DNA of 64,000 bases from positions 372,001-436,000 of the forward strand of contig NZ_RBAL01000001.1 in the NCBI RefSeq assembly GCF_003626535.1, written 5' to 3'. This stretch comes from Streptomyces hoynatensis (GTDB taxonomy: Bacteria > Actinomycetota > Actinomycetes > Streptomycetales > Streptomycetaceae). Below are positions 25,130 through 33,836 of this stretch, one piece after another. A program made the position numbers and the translations under genes. The notes under the pieces were generated by a model, which saw only the letters and a list, made by a program, of their open reading frames with translations, was not told the origin of the DNA and made no database searches. Position 1 is the stretch's first letter; each line of letters begins with the position of its first letter.

Positions 25130-26044
25130 GTGCCCAGTCGTCACCCCAGCCGCCACAGAACCCCGCGCCGTCCCCGCCGGTTCCTCGCCGTCGCCGCAAC
25201 CGCCGTGACGGCGCTCGCCGCCCTGCTGCTGCCGAGCGCCGCCGAGGCCGGCCAGCGGCCGGGGGCCGCGCCACTCGCGGCCCTCGGCGAGGCGATGCGC
25301 GCCGCCGACGTGCCGGGCACCGCCTGGGCGGCCGACCCGGCGAGCGGGAGCCTCCGGGTCCTCGCCGACGAGACCGTGTCCACGGCCGAACTCGCCCGGC
25401 TACGGGAGGAGGCCGGGGCGCTCGCGGGGGCGCTCGGCATCACACGCGTGCCCGGCGCGCTGCGCCCCCTGCTGAGCGGCGGCGAGGCCGTCTACGCCGA
25501 CTCGGGGCAGCGGTGCACCGTGGGCTTCGACGTCCGGGTGGGCGGCGCGTACTACTTCCTCACCGCGGGGCACTGCGCGGACGGGCTGCCCACCTGGTAC
25601 GCCGACCCCGGCCTGACCGACTACGTCGGCCCCACCGTGAGCGCCAGCTTCCCGGCGAACGACTACGGCATCGTGGCCTACGACGACGGCACCGTGCCCT
25701 TCCCCGGCACGATCGAGTGCAACGGCACGGTCGTCGAGATCGACGGTGCCCTCGACCCCACCGTGGGCATGACGGTCTGGATGGCGGGGGCGGTCTCGGG
25801 CTGCCATTCCGGAACGGTCACCGGCCTTAACTACACGGTCAATTACGGCAACGGGGACATCGTTTCCGGTCTCATTGCGACCACGATCTGCGCCGCGCCG
25901 GGCGACAGCGGCGCCCCCCTGTTCACCGGCAGCTACGCGGTGGGCATCCTCTCCGGCGGCTCGGGCAACTGCGCAGGCGGCGGCACCAGCTTCTTCCAGC
26001 CCGTCACCGAGATCCTCAGCGCGTACGGCGCCACGCTTCCCTGA
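25130..26044 (+). CDS. Secreted S1 family serine protease (streptogrisin-like)
   Basis: A 304-residue chymotrypsin-like exoprotease. GTG 25130 follows GGAGGAGG. The signal peptide runs through FLAVAATAVTALAALLLP. A propeptide of about 75 residues comes next, then the mature domain near VYADSGQRCTVGFDV. The triad is visible: His in TAGHC, Asp in FPANDYGIVAYD, Ser in APGDSGAPL. The NGD and GLIATT segments and the closing SGGSGNCAGGGTSFFQPV are typical of streptogrisins. Cys pairs match the conserved disulfides. It is a single-gene unit with no partner; its role is probably nutrient protein degradation. Confidence 0.95.
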   Translation: MPSRHPSRHRTPRRPRRFLAVAATAVTALAALLLPSAAEAGQRPGAAPLAALGEAMRAADVPGTAWAADPASGSLRVLADETVSTAELARLREEAGALAGALGITRVPGALRPLLSGGEAVYADSGQRCTVGFDVRVGGAYYFLTAGHCADGLPTWYADPGLTDYVGPTVSASFPANDYGIVAYDDGTVPFPGTIECNGTVVEIDGALDPTVGMTVWMAGAVSGCHSGTVTGLNYTVNYGNGDIVSGLIATTICAAPGDSGAPLFTGSYAVGILSGGSGNCAGGGTSFFQPVTEILSAYGATLP

Positions 26045-26181
26045 GTCCGTACCACGGGCCCGGTCCCGCACCCACCCCCGTTCCGCCCGAGTTGCCCGGC
26101 CCGGCTTGTGGGTGCTTTCCGGACGGTGGCGTTCCGTGGGCGTTCACGTCCTGGTCGGCTCCGGGGCATAGCGTTCCGGCC

Positions 26182-27438
26182 ATGATCGGAAAGAGCATGC
26201 GGCAACGAGCCGGGGCCAGGGCCCAGGGGAAGGCCGAAAACCCGGCAGGGAACCACTCGGGGAACGCGGCCGGGAACCACCCGGCGAACCGTTCGGGGAA
26301 CGAGGCGGAACGCGCCCTCGCGCACGGGCCCGGGGGCGCCGCCGCGGTCCCGGCGCCCGGGGCCAGGGCAGCGGGCGCGGGGGCGTTCCGCCGGCGCGCC
26401 GTGCTCGGCGGGCTCCTCGGCGGCGCCGCCACGGCCGCCCTCGCCGGCCCCGCCGTCGCGGCGCCCCCCGCGGCGCCCCCCGCCTCCCGGGCGCACGGCC
26501 GCCGGCTGCGCGTCCTCGTCGCCACCAACGAGCCGTGGGGCACCTACCACGTCAGCCCGCTCCTCGAGGAGGCCGCGCGCCGCCGGGTTGACCTCGTGCA
26601 ACTGGTGCCCGACCACACGCAGATCGAGGCGGGCGACCCGGTGCCCGTCGCCACCCCGGGGGAAGCCCCGGACGCCGACCTGCTGGTGGTGACCGGCGCG
26701 GGCGACTGGCCCGCCGACTGCGCGACCCGCTTCCGGCGGCTCCCGCTGGCCGCCTCAGCCCTGGCCTACCAGCAGCCGTCCGAGGCAGAACGCGCGCACG
26801 AACTCCGGCCGCGCATCCGCCTGTTCACCGCCTCCTCGGCGGCGGAGGGCCGCGCGTTCGCCCGCTACTTCGGCACCGGGAGGCGGATCGAGGTGGTCGG
26901 CTCCCCGCAGACCGACGACCTGCCGCCGCGCCGGCCAGAGCCCGGGCTGGTCCTCGTGCTGACCAGCGTCACCTACCCCGACGCGACCGGCGACGCGGCC
27001 CCCGGCACCCGGCTCCTGCTCGACAGCGCGGCACGGCTGGCCGCCGCGGGCAGGCGGATACTCGTCGGCATCCACCCCCGCGAGGACCGCAGCCTGTGGG
27101 ACGCGTACGAGATCAGCGCCGACCCCTCGGTCACCGCCTCCGCCCGCGCCGAGGCCGCCATCGGCATCCCCGGCACCGTGTTCCCGCTGGTCACGGCCGT
27201 CGGTACCCCGGTGGTCGGCTGCACCGACCCGGAACTGACCGTGCCCGACTACCTGCTGGCCGTCTGCTCCGCCACGATCGGCGACCCGGCGGCGGCGGTT
27301 CCGGCCGTGGCGGCGGCCCACCTGCCCGACGCGGCCACCCTCGCCGACGCGGTGGGCCCGGTCGGCGGCTCCGCCGCGCGGCTCCTCGACGCCTGGCGCG
27401 CCTGCGTGCTGCCCGGCCACGGCCGACTCCGCGGCTGA
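26182..27438 (+). CDS. Tat-exported protein of unknown function
   Basis: A 418-residue protein with a long hydrophilic N-terminus containing Gly-Asn repeats. A twin-arginine-like signal follows (FRRRAVLGGLLGGAATAALAG), then an Ala/Pro linker. The mature region has Rossmann-like strands (RLRVLVATNEPWGTYHVSPL, LLVVTGAGDWP, LVLVLTSVTYPD, RILVGIHPREDRSLW). These recall glycosyltransferase-B or CDP-glycerol-transferase-like folds, and the order of strands and the late acidic residues agree loosely. The start could be later, since much of the first 65 residues is dispensable. Function not assigned. Confidence 0.75.
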   Translation: MIGKSMRQRAGARAQGKAENPAGNHSGNAAGNHPANRSGNEAERALAHGPGGAAAVPAPGARAAGAGAFRRRAVLGGLLGGAATAALAGPAVAAPPAAPPASRAHGRRLRVLVATNEPWGTYHVSPLLEEAARRRVDLVQLVPDHTQIEAGDPVPVATPGEAPDADLLVVTGAGDWPADCATRFRRLPLAASALAYQQPSEAERAHELRPRIRLFTASSAAEGRAFARYFGTGRRIEVVGSPQTDDLPPRRPEPGLVLVLTSVTYPDATGDAAPGTRLLLDSAARLAAAGRRILVGIHPREDRSLWDAYEISADPSVTASARAEAAIGIPGTVFPLVTAVGTPVVGCTDPELTVPDYLLAVCSATIGDPAAAVPAVAAAHLPDAATLADAVGPVGGSAARLLDAWRACVLPGHGRLRG

Positions 27439-27443
27439 GCCGG

Positions 27444-27605
27444 TCCGGCGCGCCCGCGCACGCCCCCACCGGGGTTGGCACGCGCCCACCGGGGTTCGCA
27501 CGCCCCCGCGCGGGCGCGCACGCCCCCGCCGGGTGCCCGCGCACCCGCCGGGCCCGCACCCGCCGGGCCCGCGCGGGCGCCGGGCTCCGCCCGCCGGGCC
27601 CGTCG
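27444..27605. repeat. Degenerate cacgcccccaccggg repeats
   Basis: The gap after the Tat-exported protein holds several imperfect copies of gcacgcccccaccggggtt followed by ccgggcccgcacccgccggg motifs. No gene or clean hairpin stands out. Confidence 0.5.
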
Positions 27606-27721
27606 GTCCCCGGCCGCATGACGTCGGGAGTCATCGACCCGCCCGCGGCCCCGGGCGCAGGATGGAGCCGTCAAGGGCGCCACGGCGCCGAGAAGGCACG
27701 AGACGGGAAGACGTGATCACC

Positions 27722-28069
27722 ATGGCCGCCTACGCGCTCGCCCGGCTCCGCGTCCGCCGGGAGCACCCCGACATCGCGGACTACATCGAGCTCATCCAGC
27801 CCACCCTCGATCCCTTCGGCGGCAGGTTCCTCATCCACGGAGGCCGCAGCGAGGTCGTCGAGGGGCAGTGGGAGGGCGACACCGTCCTGCTGGAGTTCCC
27901 GGGGATGAAGGAGGCCCGCGGCTGGTACGAGTCGGAGGAGTACCGCGAGATCCTGCCCCTGCGCACCCGCCACATCGAGGGCGACGTCATCCTCGTCGAC
28001 GGCGTCCCGCCCCACTACGACCCGAGAACGACCGCCGCGGCGATGCGCGAGAAGCCCGGCCGGTCGTAG
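27722..28069 (+). CDS. DUF1330-like small protein
   Basis: A 115-residue single-domain protein. The N-terminal strand AAYALARLRV, then DYIELIQPTLDPFGGRFLIHGG, and the LLEFPGMKEARGWYESEEYREILPLR segment match the dimeric ferredoxin-like DUF1330 fold. In-frame GTG 27713 is the alternative start, adding three residues. It is cytoplasmic, with no operon partner closer than the membrane protein 31 bases downstream, which could be co-transcribed. Biochemical role unknown. Confidence 0.85.
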   Translation: MAAYALARLRVRREHPDIADYIELIQPTLDPFGGRFLIHGGRSEVVEGQWEGDTVLLEFPGMKEARGWYESEEYREILPLRTRHIEGDVILVDGVPPHYDPRTTAAAMREKPGRS

Positions 28070-28100
28070 AGTTCCCCCGACGACACAGGGGGTGACCACC

Positions 28101-29012
28101 GTGGACGATGTGGAGACGTACCGGCGCGTGGCCGGGATGCTGGTGGGCGGGCTGCCCGTGCTGCTCGTGCTCGTCGGCGCCTATCTCCCGCGCTGGCGGC
28201 GCGGTTTCCGCACCCGGCCGGACAAGTCGCGCGCCGCGTCGCCGCTGTGGGCGGTGGGCGCCGCGCTGCTGGTGGGCGCCGCACTGCTGGCCGGGTTCAC
28301 GCTGCACCTGAACAGCAGCAAGGACGCCGCCCTCCTCGAAGGGGACTTCTTCGGCGGCCTGCGCGACGGCGCCATACTGATCGGCCTGGTCGGCGGCCTG
28401 CTGGTGATGCTCCTGCTGCTCGTGGTGCGGGCGCTGACGATGCGGGCGCGCGGCGAGCAGGCCTACCGGACCGAGGAGCGGATGTCCGTGGGCAAGCTCC
28501 AGCGCGCGGCCCGGGAGGCGAACGACGCCCTGGCCGCCGCCCTCGAGGCCCACCCCGGCGAGTCCCCCGCGCGGGCCCAGGCCGCCGACTGCCTCGCGGT
28601 GGCGCGCGAACTGACCGCGCGCGCCCGGCCCGGCCGCGTGCCCTACGGCCTGGGCGCGGGCGAGTTGCTCGCCGCGGCCGTGCTCAGCCGCGCCGGCCGC
28701 GACGCGCTGGAGAGCGGCACGCCGGTGGCGGGCGGCGCGCGTTTTTGCGTGCTGAACCCGCTGCACGGCCGGGCCGAGGCCCGCCACCCGCTGTCCCTCG
28801 GCCCGAAGGACTCCCGCCGGCCGCAGCCGCTGTGCCAGACCTGCCTGGGATACGCCCTCGCCGGCCCCGAGCCCGAGGTGGCGGCGCGCGCCCTGCGCAT
28901 CCCCGTGCGCGGGGGAGAGGACAGCTACTGGACCCAGGACCCCTTCCGGCCCTGGGGCATCTCCCTGGACGAGCTCTTGCGGAACGCCAGGGAAAACCTC
29001 ACCGTCGCCTGA
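28101..29012 (+). CDS. Membrane protein of unknown function
   Basis: A 303-residue protein with three hydrophobic helices (about residues 10-28, 50-70, 89-113) and a long soluble C-terminal part. GTG 28101 is preferred over GTG 28092 because GGGGGTG lies at the right distance. The soluble part has a helical segment, then a compact region with FCVLNPLHGRAEARHPLSLG and the single CxxC of LCQTCLGYALAG, which could bind metal. No domain name can be given. Its start is 31 bases after the DUF1330-like stop. Confidence 0.8.
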   Translation: MDDVETYRRVAGMLVGGLPVLLVLVGAYLPRWRRGFRTRPDKSRAASPLWAVGAALLVGAALLAGFTLHLNSSKDAALLEGDFFGGLRDGAILIGLVGGLLVMLLLLVVRALTMRARGEQAYRTEERMSVGKLQRAAREANDALAAALEAHPGESPARAQAADCLAVARELTARARPGRVPYGLGAGELLAAAVLSRAGRDALESGTPVAGGARFCVLNPLHGRAEARHPLSLGPKDSRRPQPLCQTCLGYALAGPEPEVAARALRIPVRGGEDSYWTQDPFRPWGISLDELLRNARENLTVA

Positions 29013-29362
29013 GCCCCGGCACCTCGCCGGCAACGCCCCCGGCGCGCGCCCGGCGGCACGTCGGCCACCCGGACTCCGGCGCCAGGCCCCCGCCGCACGC
29101 CCGACGCGCGCCACCACAAGCCCGCCCGCGCGCCACCGCACGCCTACAAGCGCGCCACCGCACGCCCACAGCGCGCCACCGCACACCCGCCCGCACACCC
29201 GCCCGCACGCCCGCCCGCACGCCCGCGGCGGGCGCACGGCATGCCAACGGCGGGTCCACGGCGCGTCCGGGGCGCCCGCGCGCCCGGCTGACCGGGCAAA
29301 GGCGGCCCGGCGCGCGGGCGTGGCGTCACGGAAAGCGCGGCGCCCGCCACGATCGTGCCCTG
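29013..29362. other. Repeat-rich interval before phoD
   Basis: No gene is seen here. From 29104 to 29225 there are about four imperfect copies of a 21-base unit containing gcgcgccaccgcacgcc, then four 12-base units of the form cgcac(a/g)cccgcc. The stretch before ATG/GTG of phoD has no strong ribosome site. Confidence 0.65.
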
Positions 29363-30952
29363 GTGACCGAACTCTCCAGACGCCGCGTCCTCTTGGGCAC
29401 CGCAGCCCTCGGCGGCCTCCTTGCCCGCGGGACGGGAGCGGCGGGCGCCGCCCCCCGGCGCGCCGCGTACCCCTTCACCCTCGGCGTCGCCTCGGGCGAC
29501 CCGCGCCCGGGGGATGTCCTGCTGTGGACCCGCCTCGCCCCCGACCCCCTCGCCCTCGACGGCCGCGGCGGCATGCCGGACGCGGCGGTGGAGGTGGAGT
29601 GGCAGGTCGCCGCGGACGAACGGTTCGCGCGGGTGGTGCGGGAGGGGACCGCGCGCGCCGTGCCGCGCCTTGCGCACTCCGTGCACGTGGAGGCGCGCGG
29701 CCTGGAGCCGGGCCGCGCCTACTTCTACCGCTTCCGCGCGCAAGGGCACCTCAGCCCCACCGGCCGCACCAGGACCGCGCCCGCGCCCGCCACTTCCGCC
29801 GGCCAGTCCTTCGCCTTCGCCTCCTGCCAGTGCTGGTACGAGGGCTTCTACACCGCCTACCGCCATCTGACCGCCGAGGACCTGGACTTCGTGGTGCACC
29901 TCGGCGACTACCTGTACGAGTACGGGGTCGGCCCCACCGCGGGGGTGCGCGGACTCCGCCTCGACTCCTCCTTCCAGCGCGAGGCCCGCACCCTCACCGA
30001 CTACCGCAACCGGCACGCGCTGATCCGCCTCGACCCCGATCTCCAGGCCGCGCACCGGGCGTTCCCCTGGGTGCTGACCTGGGACGACCACGAGGTCGAG
30101 AACAACTGGGCGGGCGACGTCGCGCAGGTGGACGCGGACGGCTTCCCCGACGGGGACGTGGCCGCGTTCCGCGCGCGCAAGGCCGCCGCGTTCCAGGCGT
30201 ACTGGGAGCACCTGCCGCTGCGCCTGCCGCAGAAGCCGAACGGCGCCCGGGCGCGGCTCTACCGGCGGCTGTCCTTCGGCCGCCTGCTGCGGCTGCACGT
30301 GCTCGACACCCGCTCCTACCGCGACGACCAGGTCTGCGGGGACGGCACCAAGCCCGGTTGCGACGCCGAACGCGCCGCGCCCGGCCGCACCATGCTGGGG
30401 GCGGGCCAGGAGCGGTGGCTGCTCGACGGCGCGGCCGCGCCGGGCGCCACCTGGAACGTGCTGGCCAACCAGACGCTGATCGCCCAGGTCGACCACGACC
30501 CCGACCCCGGGGTCCTCTCGGTGGGCCTGGACATGTGGGACGGCTACACGGCCGCCCGCGACCGGCTGCTGCGCGGCCTCGCGGAGCGGCGTGTGGCGGG
30601 TCCCGTCGTGCTGACCGGGGACATCCACCGCAGCGTCGTCGCCGACCTGAAGACGGACTTCGGCGACCCGGGCGCGCCGGTGGTGGCCACGGAGTTCGCC
30701 GGCACGTCGATCAGCTCGGGCGGCGACGGGGCGAGCAACGACGCGATCGGCGAGGCCATCCTGGCGCCCGGCGTGAACCCGCACCTGAAGTGGCACAACG
30801 CGCAACGCGGTTACACGGTCTGCCGCCTCACCGGCGGCGAGTTCCTGGCCGAGTACCGCACCGTGCCCCGGGTGACGGCGCCCGGGGCGCCGGTCGGCAC
30901 CGCGGCCCGCTTCGCCGTCGCCCCCGACCGGCCGGGCGCCCACCCGGCCTGA
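29363..30952 (+). CDS. phoD: PhoD-type alkaline phosphatase/phosphodiesterase
   Basis: A 529-residue Tat-exported phosphatase. The twin-arginine signal is LSRRRVLLGTAALGG. The mature protein has the small beta domain (FTLGVASGDPRPGDVLLWTRL) and then the metallo-phosphatase core. Metal ligands fall in FASCQCWYEG (the Cys that binds iron in PhoD), HLGDYLYEYG, TWDDHEVENN and LTGDIHRS. Family members hydrolyse phosphomonoesters and diesters outside the cell, including teichoic acid, and need Fe and Ca. In Streptomyces phoD is normally under PhoP control. A Pho box was not recognised in the repeat-rich upstream region. GTG 29363 is the most likely start. Confidence 0.92.
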   Translation: MTELSRRRVLLGTAALGGLLARGTGAAGAAPRRAAYPFTLGVASGDPRPGDVLLWTRLAPDPLALDGRGGMPDAAVEVEWQVAADERFARVVREGTARAVPRLAHSVHVEARGLEPGRAYFYRFRAQGHLSPTGRTRTAPAPATSAGQSFAFASCQCWYEGFYTAYRHLTAEDLDFVVHLGDYLYEYGVGPTAGVRGLRLDSSFQREARTLTDYRNRHALIRLDPDLQAAHRAFPWVLTWDDHEVENNWAGDVAQVDADGFPDGDVAAFRARKAAAFQAYWEHLPLRLPQKPNGARARLYRRLSFGRLLRLHVLDTRSYRDDQVCGDGTKPGCDAERAAPGRTMLGAGQERWLLDGAAAPGATWNVLANQTLIAQVDHDPDPGVLSVGLDMWDGYTAARDRLLRGLAERRVAGPVVLTGDIHRSVVADLKTDFGDPGAPVVATEFAGTSISSGGDGASNDAIGEAILAPGVNPHLKWHNAQRGYTVCRLTGGEFLAEYRTVPRVTAPGAPVGTAARFAVAPDRPGAHPA

Positions 30953-30963
30953 GACCCCTCAGG

Positions 30964-31015
30964 GACCGCGGGGGCCCCTCCGGGGGGACCGCGGGGGCCC
31001 CTCCGGGACCGCGGG
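30964..31015. repeat. Direct repeats after phoD
   Basis: Two exact 20-base copies (30964-30983 and 30987-31006) and a third partial copy. Each contains a ggggcccc palindrome that can fold, so the block probably serves as terminator as well. Confidence 0.8.
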
Positions 31016-31136
31016 CGCCGGGCTCCCGAGGTCCCGCGGGCCTTCCCCGCCCCGGCCCCGCGAAGGACCGCGGGGAGGGAGGTGCCGGGCGCGGCGCGCG
31101 GGTGTGGGCGACCCGCGGTCGGGTCATGCACCTGCC

Positions 31137-31700
31137 ATGACAGAAGACGCCGCGCGGCGGGACGTGGACGTGCCCCAGCTGACCGCCGCCGAATACGCCT
31201 CCCTGCGCGAGGAGATACTCAAGCTGGTCGAGCTCCAGTTCCAGCACGTCGGGCTGACCGTGGCCTCCCTGGGCACCGTGATGACGGTCGGCCTCGGCAC
31301 CCGGAGCGCCCCCATCGTGCTGGTTCACCCGCTGCTCTCCCTGATCCTCTTCCTGAGCTGGTTCCACCACACCTCCCGCATCCACCGCATCGCCTCCTAC
31401 ATCCGCGTCCACGTCGAGCGCCGGGTGGGCCTGGAGGCCATGTCCTGGGAGCACTACGTGCAGCGGCACCCGCTGCCGCACGGCCGCGCCTCGTACGTCG
31501 GCCTGCGCGCCGCGTTCCCCTTCAGCTCGCTGCTGTCCCTGGGCACCAGCCTCACCGTGGCCTCCCGCGACGCCCAGACCTACGTCCTGTTCGGGCTCGC
31601 CCTGGCCTGCACCACCGCCACCTGCCTCGCGTTCTTCGCCTGGCGCGAGCCCGCGCCCGAGGCCAGGCCGCTGCGCCACCCGCGGCGTGGCGGCGCTTGA
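31137..31700 (+). CDS. Small membrane protein of unknown function
   Basis: A 187-residue protein. An N-terminal acidic, helical segment (YASLREEILKLVELQFQHVG) runs into hydrophobic helices at about residues 38-55 and 58-73. Two further helices are near 125-142 and 146-165. The layout resembles streptomycete membrane proteins of unassigned function, and no catalytic motif is visible. The next gene's promoter begins at its very end, so it is probably a single-gene unit. Confidence 0.75.
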   Translation: MTEDAARRDVDVPQLTAAEYASLREEILKLVELQFQHVGLTVASLGTVMTVGLGTRSAPIVLVHPLLSLILFLSWFHHTSRIHRIASYIRVHVERRVGLEAMSWEHYVQRHPLPHGRASYVGLRAAFPFSSLLSLGTSLTVASRDAQTYVLFGLALACTTATCLAFFAWREPAPEARPLRHPRRGGA

Positions 31701-31727
31701 CCCTCGACCGGGTCGAGCCCCGAGAGT
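31697..31727 (+). promoter_or_regulatory. MerR-type autoregulated promoter
   Basis: TTGACC (31697-31702), a 19-base spacer filled by the dyad ctcgacc-g-ggtcgag (31703-31717), then gagagt (31722-31727). The GTG of the MerR-clamp gene is at 31734, seven bases after the -10, so the transcript should be leaderless. This is the classical MerR arrangement and suggests self-control. Confidence 0.75.
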
Positions 31728-31733
31728 GGCCGC

Positions 31734-32882
31734 GTGGAGAGAGAGACGCACGAAACCGGGCGCACCATCGGGCAGCTGGCCAAGGCCAGCGGTCTGCCGG
31801 TGAGCGCCCTGCGGTTCTACGACGGGGCGGGGGTCCTGGCGCCCGACTGGGTCGATCCGGCGAGCGGCTACCGCTGGTACGGCCCGGGGCGGCTGGCCGA
31901 GGCCAGGCTGCTCGCCAGGCTGCGCGGGGCGGGGATGCCGCTTTCCGACATCAGGCTCCTCCTCGCGAGCCTGCAGGGCCGGGACGACTCGCTCGCCCGG
32001 AGCCTGCTCGACGCGCACCGGCGCCGCCTTCGGACCCGCCTCGCCGAGGCCGAGGCCGAACTCTCCGCCGTCCACGCCCTACTCGACTCCAGGGAGAGCC
32101 CCATGACCCCGCCCACCGCAGAGCCCACCCCGGCCCGGCCCACCAGGCTGTCGGCCGGCGCCGCAGAACTGGCCGCCGCCCTCGACTCGGTCCGCTTCGC
32201 CGTCGGCACGGACCCCGAACTGCCCGCCCTGGGCGGCGTGCTGTTCGACTTCGACGCGTCGGAGGGCAGGCTCAGGCTGGTCGCCACCGACCGGTACCGG
32301 CTGGCCCAGGCCACCGTGGTCCCCGCCGGGCACGAGGGACCCGCGGCCAGGGCGCTGGTGCCCACCCCGCTCGCCGAGGCGATGCGGGCGCTGCTTGCCG
32401 CAGGCCCCGGCCGGGAGGCGGACGCCGCGGAACTCGCCGTCGAGGGCGAGCTGGTGACCCTGCGGACGGCCGGCCGCACGGCCTCGGGCCGGCGCCTTCC
32501 CCACGAGTTCCCCGACTACCGGCGGCTGGTGGCGCTGCCCGAGGGGCGCAGCGTCACGGTGGACGCGCCCGCCCTGGGCGCCGCCGTGCGCCGGGGCCCG
32601 GTCCTGACCGAGCGGCGCGAGCAGGACGGCGAGGAGTTCCCCGTCACGGTCCTCACCCTCACCCCCGAGGGGGAACTCGCCGTGGCCGCGGACCCGGCGC
32701 GGGCCGCGGAAAAGGGGGCGATCGCCGTGAACCGCCACTACTTCCTCCAGGCCATCGACGCGGCGGCCCACGACCGCCTCGTCCTGCAACTGGGCGAGCC
32801 CACCACGCCGTTGGCGATCCGGGTGCCCACCGACGAGGAGCGGCGCCTCTCGATCCTCATGCCGGTGCGGCTGAGCGCCTAG
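31734..32882 (+). CDS. MerR regulator fused to DNA polymerase III beta-clamp domains
   Basis: A 382-residue two-part protein. Residues about 11-118 form a MerR module: IGQLAKASGLPVSALRFYDGAGVLAP, then SGYRWYGPGRLAEARLLARLR and a coiled dimerisation helix. After a Pro/Thr linker, residues about 138-382 look like sliding-clamp domains 2 and 3. They carry LPALGGVLFDF, LVATDRYRLA, LPHEFPDYRRL, ISVNRHYFL-like IAVNRHYFLQAI, and the terminal LMPVRLSA that closes DnaN proteins. Domain 1 is absent. Such a fusion may sense or bind DNA-replication partners, or use the clamp fold as ligand sensor; neither is known to me. It is controlled from its own MerR-type promoter. Confidence 0.9.
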   Translation: MERETHETGRTIGQLAKASGLPVSALRFYDGAGVLAPDWVDPASGYRWYGPGRLAEARLLARLRGAGMPLSDIRLLLASLQGRDDSLARSLLDAHRRRLRTRLAEAEAELSAVHALLDSRESPMTPPTAEPTPARPTRLSAGAAELAAALDSVRFAVGTDPELPALGGVLFDFDASEGRLRLVATDRYRLAQATVVPAGHEGPAARALVPTPLAEAMRALLAAGPGREADAAELAVEGELVTLRTAGRTASGRRLPHEFPDYRRLVALPEGRSVTVDAPALGAAVRRGPVLTERREQDGEEFPVTVLTLTPEGELAVAADPARAAEKGAIAVNRHYFLQAIDAAAHDRLVLQLGEPTTPLAIRVPTDEERRLSILMPVRLSA

Positions 32883-32958
32883 CCCGGGCCGGGCGGCCAC
32901 CTGGCCGCCCCGCCGCCCACCGCAGGGCCCTGCCGCATCCGCGCGCGCCGGCCGGCCG

Positions 32959-33021
32959 CCCCCGCGCGCCGCGGTGTGGCCCCCGCGCGCCGTGGTGTGG
33001 CCCCCGCGCGCCGTGGTGTGG
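32959..33021. repeat. 21-bp tandem repeat, three copies
   Basis: Three contiguous 21-base units; the first differs from the other two at a single base. They lie between the MerR-clamp gene and the PopR gene, about 100 bases before the PopR start. Confidence 0.95.
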
Positions 33022-33041
33022 CCGCCGCGCCGCCCGCCCGG

Positions 33042-33075
33042 GGCGTTCCGCCGATTTCGCGGGTGGCGGAACGCC
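33042..33075. promoter_or_regulatory. Inverted repeat upstream of popR
   Basis: Perfect 11-base arms ggcgttccgcc and ggcggaacgcc with a 12-base spacer. A -10-like TACTCT lies at 33104-33109 and the PopR ATG at 33116. It may be an operator for PopR/ClgR-type autoregulation (inference) or a hairpin that ends the preceding unit. Confidence 0.5.
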
Positions 33076-33115
33076 GTCGGCTGGCGCGGCGCGGCAACGC
33101 TCCTACTCTGAAGAG

Positions 33116-33826
33116 ATGGAAAGCCACGCGTCGCATCGAGCACGAGTCCTGCCCCTGCGTCCGGTCGCCGCGGCCCCCGCCGAGGCCGCGAAGGAGCCGC
33201 TGTGGCGGCACGTGGTGGGCGGCGTCCTGCGGCGCGAGCGCCTGGCCCAGGAGCGCACCCTGCAGGACGTGGCAGACGAGGCGCGGATCTCCATGCCGTA
33301 CCTGTCCGAGCTGGAACGCGGCCGCAAGGAGGCCTCCTCCGAGGTCCTCGCCGCGGCGGCCAAGGCCCTCGGGCTGCGGCTCGCGGACCTGCTCGGCCTC
33401 GTGCAGGGCGAGTTGGCCGGCCTCTCCCGGCCCGCGGGCGGGGCCGCAGCCGCCCGGCGGGGCCGGGCGCGGCCGGAACGGGAAGGCGTCGCGGGCAAGG
33501 AGGCCGCCGCCGGCGAGCAGGCCGCCGCCCGGCGGGCGGCGGGCGAGGGCGGCGCGGCCGAACCGGCCACGGCTTCCCTGGTCTCCACCGGCCCCGCGCC
33601 CCAGGCCGCGCGCCCGGCCGGCCCCGCGGCGCAGCCGGCCCCGGCGGCCGCCACGGAGACCCCCCTCGTGTCCTCCGTGTCCTCCGCGCCCTCCGTGGTC
33701 TCCTCCGCCGCCTCCCCGGCGCCGTCCTGCGCGCCCTCCTCGGTGCCCTCCGCCGTGAGCCGGCTGCGCGCCCGCCGGCGCGGGCCGGCGGCCCCGCAGC
33801 AGGGCGAGGTCCGCCTGGCCGCCTGA
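33116..33826 (+). CDS. popR: PopR/ClgR-family activator of clp genes
   Basis: A 236-residue protein with an XRE-type helix-turn-helix at about residues 33-90: VVGGVLRRERLAQERTLQDV, then DEARISMPYLSELERGRKEASSE. It ends in a long Ala/Pro/Ser-rich tail. The HTH sequence is of the ClgR/PopR type. The protein ends RLAA. In S. lividans PopR, two terminal alanines are known to make the activator a substrate of ClpP1/P2, so that clpP3-clpP4 is expressed only when ClpP1/P2 fails. Its position, convergent with two clpP genes, supports PopR over ClgR. The tail is longer than usual. Confidence 0.85.
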   Translation: MESHASHRARVLPLRPVAAAPAEAAKEPLWRHVVGGVLRRERLAQERTLQDVADEARISMPYLSELERGRKEASSEVLAAAAKALGLRLADLLGLVQGELAGLSRPAGGAAAARRGRARPEREGVAGKEAAAGEQAAARRAAGEGGAAEPATASLVSTGPAPQAARPAGPAAQPAPAAATETPLVSSVSSAPSVVSSAASPAPSCAPSSVPSAVSRLRARRRGPAAPQQGEVRLAA

Positions 33827-33836
33827 GCCCCGCCGT

